A stretch of 64,000 nucleotides of DNA, taken from Desulfolucanica intricata (GTDB lineage Bacteria; Bacillota; Desulfotomaculia; Desulfotomaculales; Desulfofarciminaceae). The DNA lies in NCBI RefSeq assembly GCF_001592105.1, contig NZ_BCWE01000006.1:111686-175685 (forward strand), given 5' to 3'. Both the position numbers and the translations under genes were made by a program. The notes beneath the pieces were generated by a model, which was not told the origin of the DNA, did no database searches, and saw only the letters and a list, made by a program, of their open reading frames with translations. Below are positions 26,235-35,583 of the stretch, piece after piece. Numbering within the stretch: the stretch's first letter is position 1; each line of letters starts with the position of its first letter.

Positions 26235-27908
26235 ATGTTAATAGGTATAGATGTCGGTGGGACTTGTACTGATGCTGTTCTCTTGCGTAAAGATAAGGTT
26301 TTAGCAAAAGCAAAGGTACCTACCGGAGAAGATTTGCTTGGTTCTTTAATGAAAGCATTGGATAAAATTATGGAAGGAGTTCAACCTGCTGAAATTAAGC
26401 GGGTAGTTTTTAGTACTACGATTATAACAAACTTAATTGCCGAGAAAAAATATGAAAAGGTTGCTGTAATGATTATTCCCGGTCCCGGAATTAGTCATGA
26501 AAAATATAATTTTAAAACTGAAACTGTGATTGTAGACGGTGCCGTGGATTACCGCGGGAGAGAAATTATCAAATTAAATGAGCAGGAAATCAAGGAGAAA
26601 TTATTTTTATTGGAGCAGAAGGGTTATCATAAGTTAGCTGTAGTGGGTAAATTTTCAAACCGTAATAACCTTCATGAAAATCAAATTGAGACCCTTGTCA
26701 GAGGCTTGTATCCGGACTGGCAGGTTGTATTAGGGCATAGGGTAGGCGGTAAACTTAATTTACCCCGGAGGGTTGTAAATGCTTATTATACTTGTGCCAC
26801 GCAAGAAAAATATTCAAAGTTTATAAATTCAGTTGAAGAGGCCTTGATTAAACGTGGTATTGGGGCTGATGCTTATATCTTAAAAGCAGACGGGGGGACT
26901 CTTCCTTTACGAGCATCTGAAAAAGTACCTGTGGAAACTATCTTTTCCGGGCCTGCAGCCAGTACCCTGGGGGTGCAAGCTTTAGTACCACCCGGACAAA
27001 CAGCGGTAGTTGTAGATATTGGAGGAACTACTACTGATTTAGCTTTGATTTTATCCGGGGAACCTTTGTTATCTTCTAAGGGTGTTCAAGTAGATGAATT
27101 ATTAACACAGGTAAGAGGACTTTCGGTCAGGTCCATTCCGGTTGGAGGAGATACCGCGGTAGAATTGAGTGAAGGACGGATTCTAATTACCGGGAAAAGA
27201 AAAGGCTTTCCGTATTGTCAGGGGGGACCGTGCCCTACTCCGACAGATGCCTTAAGAGTTCTTAATTTAATTGATTTAGGGGATAGGGATTTAGCAGTAA
27301 AAGGAATAAGTACTTTGGGATTAAACTGTAGTCCTCAGAAAGCAGCGGAACAAATAATTGATGAAGTCGTAAAGATCATAGTCACTGAAATCCAAAGAAT
27401 GTTTTTAGAATGGGAACAGGAACCTGCCTATAGAATATGGGAACTTCTCCAGAAACGCTCTGTGCGACCGGATATTGTGGCTGGTGTGGGAGGTGGCGCA
27501 ATTGGTTTAGTAGAGCATATTGCCCGGGAATTAAATTGCAAGAAGCTGCTACCTGCCCATGCAGAGGTAGCTAATGCCATCGGTGCTGCCGTAGCCAGGC
27601 CGACTGTACAGCTAAGTTTGCGTGCAGATACTGAGCGACAGGTATTTACTGTTGAAGAAACGGGCTACCAGGGGAAATTAAATAATACTAAATTTAGCGA
27701 AAAGGATGCACTTGATCTTGCGAACGAGTGGCTGAATAGACAGGCCAAAAGTTTGGGAGTTTTATGTGAAATAGGAGAAGTTGAAATTATTAGGCAGGAA
27801 GTTTTTAACATGGTTCGTGGCTGGCATACTACCGGTAGAATATTTGATGTTGTTTTACAAACTAAGCGGGGCATTTTACAGTATGTTGAGCAGGGGGGGA
27901 GTAAGTAA
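26235..27908 (+). CDS. Hydantoinase/oxoprolinase family protein (HyuA-like)
   Basis: A 557-residue ASKHA-type protein. The N-terminal phosphate motif is GIDVGGTCTDAVLL, the second phosphate motif is VVDIGGTTTDLALI, and a late glycine-rich motif is GVGGGAIGLVEHIA. This matches the hydantoinase A / 5-oxoprolinase family, ATP-dependent enzymes opening cyclic amides. It is shorter than typical HyuA (about 680) and no HyuB partner is adjacent, so the reaction is unknown. The best start is the ATG at 26235. It lies between mutS and a deacetylase-like gene, with which it nearly touches (1 base between stop and start). Confidence 0.8.
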   Translation: MLIGIDVGGTCTDAVLLRKDKVLAKAKVPTGEDLLGSLMKALDKIMEGVQPAEIKRVVFSTTIITNLIAEKKYEKVAVMIIPGPGISHEKYNFKTETVIVDGAVDYRGREIIKLNEQEIKEKLFLLEQKGYHKLAVVGKFSNRNNLHENQIETLVRGLYPDWQVVLGHRVGGKLNLPRRVVNAYYTCATQEKYSKFINSVEEALIKRGIGADAYILKADGGTLPLRASEKVPVETIFSGPAASTLGVQALVPPGQTAVVVDIGGTTTDLALILSGEPLLSSKGVQVDELLTQVRGLSVRSIPVGGDTAVELSEGRILITGKRKGFPYCQGGPCPTPTDALRVLNLIDLGDRDLAVKGISTLGLNCSPQKAAEQIIDEVVKIIVTEIQRMFLEWEQEPAYRIWELLQKRSVRPDIVAGVGGGAIGLVEHIARELNCKKLLPAHAEVANAIGAAVARPTVQLSLRADTERQVFTVEETGYQGKLNNTKFSEKDALDLANEWLNRQAKSLGVLCEIGEVEIIRQEVFNMVRGWHTTGRIFDVVLQTKRGILQYVEQGGSK

Positions 27909-27909
27909 G

Positions 27910-29262
27910 ATGAAAACATTAAAAACGGGACTGGTTTTTTTCCCTGCCTTTGACTGGTCTATTTCTCCTACTCACCCGGAAAGGGAGGAAAGGCTTTTAT
28001 ACACCAGGGACCAACTTTTTGAAGAAGGGATTATGGATTTACCTGAAATTGAGGAATTCGCACCCCGCCTGGCATTAAAGAAAGATGTGGCCCGTGTACA
28101 CTTCTGTGTTCCGCAAGTCGATTATCAAGTATTAAAGGCTCATTTAATCGCAGCAGGGGCCAGTATACTGCTGGGGGAAAAGGTGTACAGAAAGGAAATA
28201 AAAAATGGATTTGCACTGGTTAGGCCGCCGGGACACCACGCTATGCGGGTTGTACATGGAAACCGGGGTTTTTGTAATATAAATAATGAAGCTATTGTAG
28301 TGGAATATTTGCGCCACCATTATGGAATTAAGAAAATTGCTATCATCGATACCGATGTACACCATGGAGACGGTACTCAGGATATCTTTTACCATGACCC
28401 GGATGTCTTATATATATCTTTCCACCAGGACGGAAGGACTATTTTCCCTGGAACCGGTTTTATACCGGAACTAGGTGGGCCTACTGCCTTTGCCCGTACA
28501 CTAAATATACCATTGCCCTTGGGGACAACTGATGAAGAGCTGCACTTTATCCTGGATCAGCTTATTTTGCCGGTAGTTCAGGAATTTAAACCGGACTTTA
28601 TTATTAATTCTGCCGGTCAGGATAATCATTATACCGATCCCTTGGGAAGTATTTGTATGACTGCCAGGGGGTATGCCTCATTGAATGAGAAACTAAAGCC
28701 GGACTTAGCTGTTTTAGAAGGTGGTTATGCTATAGAAACAGCTTTACCCTATGTAAACATGGCTATCATTCTGGCTATGGCGGGACAGGATTATTCATAT
28801 GTGCAGGAGCCACAGCCGCCTCAGATTAGAAAAAGTACCAAACGGTTTAACGAAATAAAGGAAATTGTAACTCAGTTAAAGGATATTTGGCGTAATAAAG
28901 ATAAAATTAATTTAAATCAAATCTTTGGTTCAGAAGAATATTTTCAACGAAAAAAATCTATTTATTATGATACTGACGGGTTTCATGAGGAGCAGGTTGA
29001 GAGGGTTAAACGTTGTAAGGAATGTCCGGGTTATATAACTATTGATTCAAAGGCTGTACACAGTTGGAGGGACAGCGTTAAAGTATTCTGTATTACCCTT
29101 CCTATAACTGCCTGTAGTTCCTGTCAAAATGAGGCTTATGAAAATTATAGTGATGCCCGAAATAACCGCCGTTATGATTACGTTTATATACAGGACAAAG
29201 TTAAAGATGTGTTTATTTCTTATAACAGGAAAACCAAACAGGAATTGTATTTAGAGGATTAA
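27910..29262 (+). CDS. Histone deacetylase superfamily protein with cysteine-containing C-terminal extension
   Basis: A 450-residue protein. Residues 1 to about 310 form an HDAC/AcuC-type zinc hydrolase: RPPGHHAM, DTDVHHGDGTQDIFY, QDNHYTDPLG and LEGGYAIE supply the metal ligands and catalytic histidines. Bacterial members deacetylate acetyl-lysine proteins, polyamines or small amides. The last 120 residues are an extra domain with CKECPG and CSSC, possibly a metal site. The longest frame begins at 27781, but GGGGGGGAGT before the ATG at 27910 sets the start. It is probably co-transcribed with the hydantoinase-like gene and mutL. Confidence 0.85.
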   Translation: MKTLKTGLVFFPAFDWSISPTHPEREERLLYTRDQLFEEGIMDLPEIEEFAPRLALKKDVARVHFCVPQVDYQVLKAHLIAAGASILLGEKVYRKEIKNGFALVRPPGHHAMRVVHGNRGFCNINNEAIVVEYLRHHYGIKKIAIIDTDVHHGDGTQDIFYHDPDVLYISFHQDGRTIFPGTGFIPELGGPTAFARTLNIPLPLGTTDEELHFILDQLILPVVQEFKPDFIINSAGQDNHYTDPLGSICMTARGYASLNEKLKPDLAVLEGGYAIETALPYVNMAIILAMAGQDYSYVQEPQPPQIRKSTKRFNEIKEIVTQLKDIWRNKDKINLNQIFGSEEYFQRKKSIYYDTDGFHEEQVERVKRCKECPGYITIDSKAVHSWRDSVKVFCITLPITACSSCQNEAYENYSDARNNRRYDYVYIQDKVKDVFISYNRKTKQELYLED

Positions 29263-29286
29263 CAGCTAACGGCAGGGGGTGTTTTT

Positions 29287-31125
29287 TTGCCCAAAATTGT
29301 AATCCTGGATGAAATAACAGCCAATCAAATAGCTGCAGGTGAAGTAGTTGAAAGACCGGTATCGGTGGTTAAGGAATTGGTGGAAAATTCTCTTGACGCC
29401 GGTGCCACTTCCGTTGAAGTAGATATCTATGAGGGTGGAATGAAAAAAATTACGGTAATTGATAACGGCATTGGGATGTCACCGGAAGATACCGCTTTAG
29501 CATTTAACCGTCATGCTACAAGTAAAATAAAAAATGCAGCTGATTTAGTAAATATCAGAACCTTGGGTTTTCGGGGAGAAGCTTTACCCAGTATTGCGGC
29601 AGTTTCCAAGATAATACTAAAGACTAAGCCCAAAGATTGCGTTTCCGGCACAAGGGTTGAACTTAGTGCAGGTAAAATCTTGTCTACAACCGAGGTGGGC
29701 TGTGCACCAGGAAGCTCTGTTACTGTAAAAGATTTGTTCTTTAATACCCCGGCTCGCCTAAAGCATATGAAAACAGCCTTTTATGAGGCAGGCCGGATTA
29801 CTGATTTAATCAATCGCCTGGCTATGGCTAAACCGGAAGTTAGTTTTCGTTTATGTCATAATAAAAAGGTGGTTTTTCATACTCCGGGCTCAGGTAAATT
29901 ATTAGATGCTGTTTCCGCAGTATATGGAATAAACAACGTTCGGGATATGATTAGCATAGTAGGAGAAAGTTCTTTAATAACTTTATCCGGGTATATTAGT
30001 AAACCTACTTTAAACCGGGCTAATCGTAAACAGCAAACTATATTTATCAATAATAGATTAGTTAAAAGTAACTTATTCTTGCGTGCTATTGAAGAAGCAT
30101 ATCGTACGCTTTTACCCGGGGGACGTTACCCGCTCGTTGTATTATCTTTACATATTAACCCTGAAATGGTAGATGTAAATGTTCACCCTTCAAAGCTTGA
30201 GGTTAGAGTGGAGCAGGAAGAAGAGATAGCCCGGTTTATAAAAGAAGCTATCTTAAAAGAACTACAAAGTAATACGTTAGTACCCAGGCTCGAGCTAAGT
30301 CCTCCCATACACAAACTTAAATTTAATGAACCAAAGCCATATCAAGAAAGTTTGAGTTTAGAATTTGGGTCCGTTATATATAATAGAAATGAAGAAGATA
30401 GTAAAACTAAGCCTCCAAAATTACCTAATGAGGAAACCCGGCATAAGGAAGTAGAGGCAATTAAAATTGTCTCGGAAAACAAAAATTATTCTGTTCCCAA
30501 CAAGCCGGAGGTTTTACATGAAATTACACCCTCTTATAATAAGCAAAATATTACTTTTCCTGTATTATGGCCGGTAGCTCAGCTAATGCCAACATATATC
30601 TTGGCCACCAATGAAACAGGACTATATATAATTGATCAGCACGCTGCCCACGAACGAGTTCTATTTGAAAAATATGAAAGGAAGTTGACTGAGGGCCGAA
30701 CTTCCAGTCAAATGTTGTTGGTGCCTGTAACTTTGGATTTAGATTTTCGGGAGGCTGAGAGTTTAAATAGACATATTATTGTATTAAAAGAATTAGGGTT
30801 TATAGTCGAGGAGTTTGGTGGAGACAGTTTTATACTTCGAGGAGTCCCGGAAAATGTTTCCCCGGGACAGGAAAAAGACTTATTTCTTGAGGTGCTTACA
30901 TTCGTAGAGGAGCCTAAGTCGGGACGGGAATTAATTATACAGCGTTTAGCTGCTGCCATGGCTTGTAAAGCTGCTATCAAATCGGGTGAAAAATTAACCC
31001 TTACCGCAATGCAGGCTTTAATAAAACAGTTGGGAGAGACTGAAAACCCTTACACCTGCCCGCATGGTAGACCAACTTTGATTCATTTATCTTATAATGA
31101 ATTAGCGGGAAAATTTAAAAGATAA
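29287..31125 (+). CDS. mutL: DNA mismatch repair protein MutL
   Basis: A 612-residue GHKL ATPase and nicking endonuclease. The N-terminal motifs are ELVENSLDAGAT, DNGIGM, TLGFRGEALPSI. The C-terminal endonuclease motif DQHAAHERVLFE fits DQHAX2EX4E, and ACKAAIKSGE and CPHGRPT complete the zinc site. So this is a MutH-independent, nuclease-active MutL. The TTG start follows a GGCAGGGGG site. It lies 24 bases after the deacetylase-like gene. Confidence 0.96.
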   Translation: MPKIVILDEITANQIAAGEVVERPVSVVKELVENSLDAGATSVEVDIYEGGMKKITVIDNGIGMSPEDTALAFNRHATSKIKNAADLVNIRTLGFRGEALPSIAAVSKIILKTKPKDCVSGTRVELSAGKILSTTEVGCAPGSSVTVKDLFFNTPARLKHMKTAFYEAGRITDLINRLAMAKPEVSFRLCHNKKVVFHTPGSGKLLDAVSAVYGINNVRDMISIVGESSLITLSGYISKPTLNRANRKQQTIFINNRLVKSNLFLRAIEEAYRTLLPGGRYPLVVLSLHINPEMVDVNVHPSKLEVRVEQEEEIARFIKEAILKELQSNTLVPRLELSPPIHKLKFNEPKPYQESLSLEFGSVIYNRNEEDSKTKPPKLPNEETRHKEVEAIKIVSENKNYSVPNKPEVLHEITPSYNKQNITFPVLWPVAQLMPTYILATNETGLYIIDQHAAHERVLFEKYERKLTEGRTSSQMLLVPVTLDLDFREAESLNRHIIVLKELGFIVEEFGGDSFILRGVPENVSPGQEKDLFLEVLTFVEEPKSGRELIIQRLAAAMACKAAIKSGEKLTLTAMQALIKQLGETENPYTCPHGRPTLIHLSYNELAGKFKR

Positions 31126-31150
31126 AGTAAACGGGAGGTAAATAATTTTT

Positions 31151-31954
31151 GTGATTATAACTTCAGTAGTAACAACCTCTCACAGAGCCGGTCCGGAACA
31201 GATTACTTTGGCCCGAAAATTTAGTGAGGAACTTGGGGTTCCTCTTGTTCCCAGGGAAAATTTATCTTTATCGGCTTTAATAAATAAATATCAGGTAAAG
31301 GGTGCAGTAGTTGTAACTTTAGACAAGGTATATTTTTATATGAACGAACAGGAGTTTTTTTTCCATCCTAATATGTCAGTAGTGCGTATAAAGGATATAA
31401 AATCTGGGAAAACTGACCAAATGATCAAGGCTATGGATTTGAAGCCGGGTAACTCGGTATTAGATTGTACTTTAGGGTTCGGGGCTGATGCGATAGTAGC
31501 CAGTTACATAGCGGGAGAAACAGGTTCTATATTGGGTTTGGAAGCTTCACCGATTATTGCTGTACTAGTTCGTTATGGTTTGGAAAACTATCCGATAAAA
31601 TGCAAATTATTGTCTTTATGTATGAAAAATATTTCAGTGATTAATACGCATCATTATGATTATTTGAGACGAGCTCGTGAAGATAGCTTTGATATTATAT
31701 ATTTTGACCCTATGTTTAGACAACCTAAATTAAAATCAACGAACTTAGCTCCTCTAAGGATGTTAGCAAATCCTGAACCCTTAACGATTGAGACCTTAAA
31801 AGAAGCCGTTCGTGTAGCCAGAAAAAGAGTTGTTGTAAAGGAAAGACGAAACAGTACAGAATTTAAAAGATTGGGCATAAACAGAATAGAAGGGGGTAAG
31901 TACGCTCCAATCGTTTATGGAGTGGTGGATAAGCAAGGTGGGGTAAAATATTGA
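31151..31954 (+). CDS. RsmJ-like class I SAM-dependent methyltransferase
   Basis: A 267-residue protein. The SAM-binding motif is SVLDCTLGFGADAIVAS, followed by an acidic residue in GLEAS, and the catalytic segment IIYFDPMFRQP resembles the DPMFP of 16S rRNA methyltransferase RsmJ. It also has an N-terminal extension (HRAGPEQITLARKFSEELG) typical of this Firmicute group. It probably methylates rRNA or another nucleic acid base; the target is not visible. GTG start with GGGAGG. The stop overlaps the miaA start by four bases. Confidence 0.8.
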   Translation: MIITSVVTTSHRAGPEQITLARKFSEELGVPLVPRENLSLSALINKYQVKGAVVVTLDKVYFYMNEQEFFFHPNMSVVRIKDIKSGKTDQMIKAMDLKPGNSVLDCTLGFGADAIVASYIAGETGSILGLEASPIIAVLVRYGLENYPIKCKLLSLCMKNISVINTHHYDYLRRAREDSFDIIYFDPMFRQPKLKSTNLAPLRMLANPEPLTIETLKEAVRVARKRVVVKERRNSTEFKRLGINRIEGGKYAPIVYGVVDKQGGVKY

Positions 31955-32898
31955 CTAAATATGATGCAAGTCTTTCAACTTTAATTGCAATTGTCGGTCC
32001 AACTGCTGTTGGTAAAACTGACGTAGGGATTTTAGTTGCTAAAGCTTTGGGTGGGGAAATAGTTTCAGCAGATTCCATGTTGATTTATCGATATATGGAT
32101 ATCGGAACGGCAAAACCGACTGTAGAAGAAATGCAGGATATTCCACACTATATGATCGATATCATTGATCCGGATCAAAATTATAGTGTTGCCCTGTATC
32201 AGGAACAGGCAGAAAAATATATTAAAGAAATTAACAGTAAGGGAAAATATCCAATACTTGTAGGTGGGACAGGTTTATATGTTCGTTCGGTTATAGATCA
32301 TTATAATTTTAGCGGTACGGAGATAAACTGGGAATATCGCCGTAAATTAAATGAAATTGCCAGAATAAAAGGAAATCTCTTTCTTCATAACTGCCTAAAG
32401 GAGATTGATCCGGAGACAGCGGAGAAATTACATCCCAATGACAGGAAACGTGTTATTAGGGCAATGGAAGTATTTAAGCAAACAGGTCGCCCGATTTCAA
32501 GTTATCATGACCGGGATAAAATTGAAAGACCCAAATATAATTTAAAAATATTTGGTCTAATTATGGAACGCAATACTCTCTATCAGCGCATTGAACAGCG
32601 TGTAGATAAAATGATTGAGCGGGGTCTTTTAGAAGAAGTTAAATGGTTGCTGGACCATGGTTATAAAACACAGCTGAATTCTATGAAAGGCCTTGGTTAT
32701 AAGGAAATTGCAGCTTATTGGTCAGGTGAATTAAAGCTGGAAGAGTCTATAGAGCTATTAAAACGTAATACACGCCGTTTTGCTAAAAGACAATTAACCT
32801 GGTTTAGACGTGATCCGAGGATCCAATGGTATAATTTAAATAACTATCAAGGGATACATGAAGTTGCCCAAGAAATTATTAAAAGTTTGCAGGAGTAA
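31951..32898 (+). CDS. miaA: tRNA dimethylallyltransferase MiaA
   Basis: A 315-residue enzyme transferring dimethylallyl from DMAPP to A37 of tRNA. P-loop GPTAVGKTD, then SADSMLIYRYMDIGTAKP and DIPHYMIDIIDPD, then VGGTGLYV, are all canonical. It starts with TTG inside the stop of the upstream methyltransferase gene (TTGA overlap). It supplies the i6A37 substrate of MiaB. hfq follows, as in Bacillus and many other bacteria. Confidence 0.95.
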   Translation: MTKYDASLSTLIAIVGPTAVGKTDVGILVAKALGGEIVSADSMLIYRYMDIGTAKPTVEEMQDIPHYMIDIIDPDQNYSVALYQEQAEKYIKEINSKGKYPILVGGTGLYVRSVIDHYNFSGTEINWEYRRKLNEIARIKGNLFLHNCLKEIDPETAEKLHPNDRKRVIRAMEVFKQTGRPISSYHDRDKIERPKYNLKIFGLIMERNTLYQRIEQRVDKMIERGLLEEVKWLLDHGYKTQLNSMKGLGYKEIAAYWSGELKLEESIELLKRNTRRFAKRQLTWFRRDPRIQWYNLNNYQGIHEVAQEIIKSLQE

Positions 32899-32954
32899 TT
32901 ACCGAAGCGTCGAAAAAGAAATAAAAGAAAAATATTTCCAACGGAGGGACCCCC

Positions 32955-33197
32955 ATGACTAAACCTCAAATTAACTTACAGGATGCATTCCTAAATCAAG
33001 TAAGAAAAGAGAACATTCCGGTAACCATGTTTCTAGTTAATGGCTTTCAACTGAAGGGAATGGTTAGGGGCTTTGATAACTTTACTGTTATCTTGGAAAG
33101 CGATGGCAAACAACAGATGGTTTATAAACATGCCATTTCTACCATAAGTCCATTTAAGCCGGTAAATACATCTTTTTCCGAGGGCAAAACGAGCTAG
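32955..33197 (+). CDS. hfq: RNA chaperone Hfq
   Basis: An 80-residue Sm-like hexamer subunit that binds sRNAs and A-rich mRNA. Sm1 is [22 protein letters not shown] and Sm2 is [12 protein letters not shown] (canonical YKHAIST). It has the usual position 3' to miaA, an AACGGAGG ribosome site and its own terminator. Confidence 0.96.
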   Translation: MTKPQINLQDAFLNQVRKENIPVTMFLVNGFQLKGMVRGFDNFTVILESDGKQQMVYKHAISTISPFKPVNTSFSEGKTS

Positions 33198-33210
33198 GTA
33201 TTTTTCTACA

Positions 33211-33239
33211 AAGTCTCTCCTAAAGGAGAGACTTTTTTA
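33211..33239 (+). terminator. Terminator after hfq
   Basis: AAGTCTCTCC / GGAGAGACTT form a 10-bp stem with a TAAA loop, followed by a T run. Confidence 0.9.
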
Positions 33240-33304
33240 GTCAGGTTATTTCTTTCCGGGCGTATAATGTATTAATAGCTAGGTAGCTCGGAGAGGTGAC
33301 TGAA

Positions 33305-34246
33305 TTGAAAATTAAAATTTGGCACAACCAAGATAATATAGGTAATAGTAAAAATACTTTAAAGGGTGTCAATAAGAGCCAAAGAGATAGTCGTTCAAGT
33401 AGGACTTCGAAGAATGCGGAACCTTGCGTGAATAATAATGTTTCAAAAATATTAAATGAGTTAAACAGCCTGATTGGATTAAAAAATGTTAAAAAATTAA
33501 TTAATGAAATATATGCTTTTGTTGAAATTCAAAAAAGAAGACAAAAAGAAAATCTAGTTACGGAACCACTTGTTTTACATATGATTTTTAAAGGAAATCC
33601 CGGTACAGGTAAAACTACTGTAGCCCGAATTATCGGTAAGCTTTTTAAGGAGTTAGGAGTTTTAACAAAGGGGCATTTAGTGGAAGTGGAGAGGGCGGAT
33701 TTAGTTGGTGAGTATATTGGCCATACCGCTCAAAGTACAAGGGAACAAATAAAAAAGGCCATGGGAGGAATTTTATTTATTGATGAAGCTTATTCCCTAG
33801 CGCGCGGCGGGGAAAAGGATTTTGGCAAAGAGGCCATTGATACTATTGTGAAAAGTATGGAGGATTATAAGGATAATTTAATTTTGATATTGGCAGGTTA
33901 CCAGGATGAAATGGAGTGGTTTATTGAAACTAACCCTGGATTGCGCTCAAGATTTCCTATTATTATTAATTTTCCCGATTACAGTATCAGTGAATTGTTA
34001 GCTATCGGTGATTTAATGCTTAAGCAGCGCCAGTACAAACTTTCATCGGGGTCCAGGGAAGAACTGCGTGTAGTCTTAGAAAAGAAAGTAAAAGATCATA
34101 AGCATAGTGGTAACGCCCGTTTAGTCCGCAATATTATTGAGCAGGCGATACGCCATCAAGCGGTTAGGTTAATAAAATTTAAAGAAAAAGGTATTAGTAG
34201 AGAAGATTTAATGTCTATTAAAAGAGAAGATATAAACTTCAATTGA
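33305..34246 (+). CDS. spoVK: Stage V sporulation protein K, CbbX-type AAA+ ATPase
   Basis: A 313-residue AAA+ protein. Walker A is KGNPGTGKTTVAR, Walker B is GGILFIDEAYSL, sensor and arginine-finger regions include GLRSRFP and HSGNARLVRN. SpoVK is needed for late spore maturation in Bacillus. The first 45 residues are a poorly ordered polar region. GGAGAGGTGA favours the TTG at 33305; a GTG at 33296 is inside that site. A TATAAT at 33263-33268 may be the -10. Its place after miaA-hfq and before ynbB matches Bacillus gene order. Confidence 0.9.
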   Translation: MKIKIWHNQDNIGNSKNTLKGVNKSQRDSRSSRTSKNAEPCVNNNVSKILNELNSLIGLKNVKKLINEIYAFVEIQKRRQKENLVTEPLVLHMIFKGNPGTGKTTVARIIGKLFKELGVLTKGHLVEVERADLVGEYIGHTAQSTREQIKKAMGGILFIDEAYSLARGGEKDFGKEAIDTIVKSMEDYKDNLILILAGYQDEMEWFIETNPGLRSRFPIIINFPDYSISELLAIGDLMLKQRQYKLSSGSREELRVVLEKKVKDHKHSGNARLVRNIIEQAIRHQAVRLIKFKEKGISREDLMSIKREDINFN

Positions 34247-34263
34247 GGTAAGGAGGCAAATAA

Positions 34264-35511
34264 GTGTATAAAGGAACTAAGGAATTAAGCCTAGTTGTAA
34301 AAGAAATTGAATTAGAGTCAGAGTCAGCTTATAAGGTTTTGGATGAAATTGCTTTTGTTAATCATGAAAAAGTATTAAAAGCTTTTAAAGATGAACGGGT
34401 TAGTGATTTTCACTTAAGGGGTTCCTCCGGCTACGGATACGATGATATGGGACGTGAGGTATTAGAAAGGATTTACGCGCGTGTATTCGGTGCTGAGGCT
34501 GCTTTAGTAAGGAGTCAGATAGTATCCGGTACACATGCTATTGCCCTTTGTTTATATGGGGTATTGAGGCCCGGAGATGAGCTTATTTCGATAACCGGTA
34601 CACCTTACGATACCCTTGAGGAGATCATCGGTATTAGGGGGGAAGGAGCCGGATCGTTAAAAGAATTGGGCGTGAGTTACCGGCAAATAGAGTTGTGCTC
34701 CGATGGCAGTATAAACTTTGATGCTTTGGGGAAGGAAATTAATCATAAAACAAAATGTGTTATGCTGCAAAGATCAAGGGGGTATAGTGAGCGGCCTACT
34801 TTATCAATTAAACAAATTGGTGAATTGTGTGGTTTTATAAAGAAACGTTGGCCTTCAATTGTAATTTTTGTTGATAATTGTTACGGGGAATTTGTAGAAA
34901 CAATTGAACCGTGTAATGTTGGAGCTGATTTGGCAGCCGGATCCTTAATTAAAAACCCGGGAGGTGGTCTTGCTCCAACCGGGGGATATGTGGTTGGTAG
35001 TAAAAAATATGTTGAAATGGCTGCAAATCGTTGGACTGCTCCGGGTATCGGAGCTGAAGTGGGTCCTACACCTGAGTTTCAACGCCTGTTATATCAAGGA
35101 TTGTTTATGGCCCCCCATATTGTTACCGAAGCACTTAAAGGAGCTGTTTTTACGGCAAAGCTTTTTGAACGATTGCATTATAGGGTTTTCCCCGGTCCAA
35201 ATGATTTTAGAAGTGATATAATACAAGCCATTGAATTAGGTTCAGCCGAGAAAGTAATTGCATTCTGTAGGGGAATTCAGCAGTCCTCTCCGGTAGATGC
35301 CCATGTACTTCCTGAACCTTGGGACATGCCCGGGTACAGTGACCAGGTAATCATGGCTGCAGGAACCTTTGTTCAGGGTGCTTCACTTGAATTGACTGCA
35401 GATGCACCTATAAGGGAGCCTTATATAGTTTATTTACAGGGTGGCTTATCCAAGGAATATACTAAATTAGGTGTATTGTCTGCTGCTAAAGCTGTACTGG
35501 AACTTGGATAG
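34264..35511 (+). CDS. ynbB: YnbB-like PLP-dependent protein (methionine gamma-lyase family)
   Basis: A 415-residue fold-type I PLP enzyme homologous to Bacillus YnbB, once called aluminium resistance protein. Visible features are SGYGYDDMGRE, QIVSGTHAIALCLYGVLRPGDE, FVDNCYGEF with the PLP-facing aspartate, and GSLIKNPGGGLAPTGGY carrying the likely Schiff-base lysine. The substrate is unknown. It starts at GTG behind TAAGGAGG, 17 bases after spoVK. It is the last gene of the cluster. Confidence 0.88.
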   Translation: MYKGTKELSLVVKEIELESESAYKVLDEIAFVNHEKVLKAFKDERVSDFHLRGSSGYGYDDMGREVLERIYARVFGAEAALVRSQIVSGTHAIALCLYGVLRPGDELISITGTPYDTLEEIIGIRGEGAGSLKELGVSYRQIELCSDGSINFDALGKEINHKTKCVMLQRSRGYSERPTLSIKQIGELCGFIKKRWPSIVIFVDNCYGEFVETIEPCNVGADLAAGSLIKNPGGGLAPTGGYVVGSKKYVEMAANRWTAPGIGAEVGPTPEFQRLLYQGLFMAPHIVTEALKGAVFTAKLFERLHYRVFPGPNDFRSDIIQAIELGSAEKVIAFCRGIQQSSPVDAHVLPEPWDMPGYSDQVIMAAGTFVQGASLELTADAPIREPYIVYLQGGLSKEYTKLGVLSAAKAVLELG

Positions 35512-35543
35512 GTAAATACTCGATGGTAACAAAAAAGAGTAAT

Positions 35544-35575
35544 AAAAGAAAGGCACCCGGGTGCCTTTCTTTTTA
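35544..35575. terminator. Palindromic bidirectional terminator between ynbB and the orphan oxidoreductase gene
   Basis: Two 15-bp arms meet without spacer at CCCGGG (35558/35559). T runs on both strands serve the convergent genes, whose stop codons lie 33 bases to the left and 11 bases to the right. Confidence 0.9.
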
Positions 35576-35583
35576 TTTGAAAA

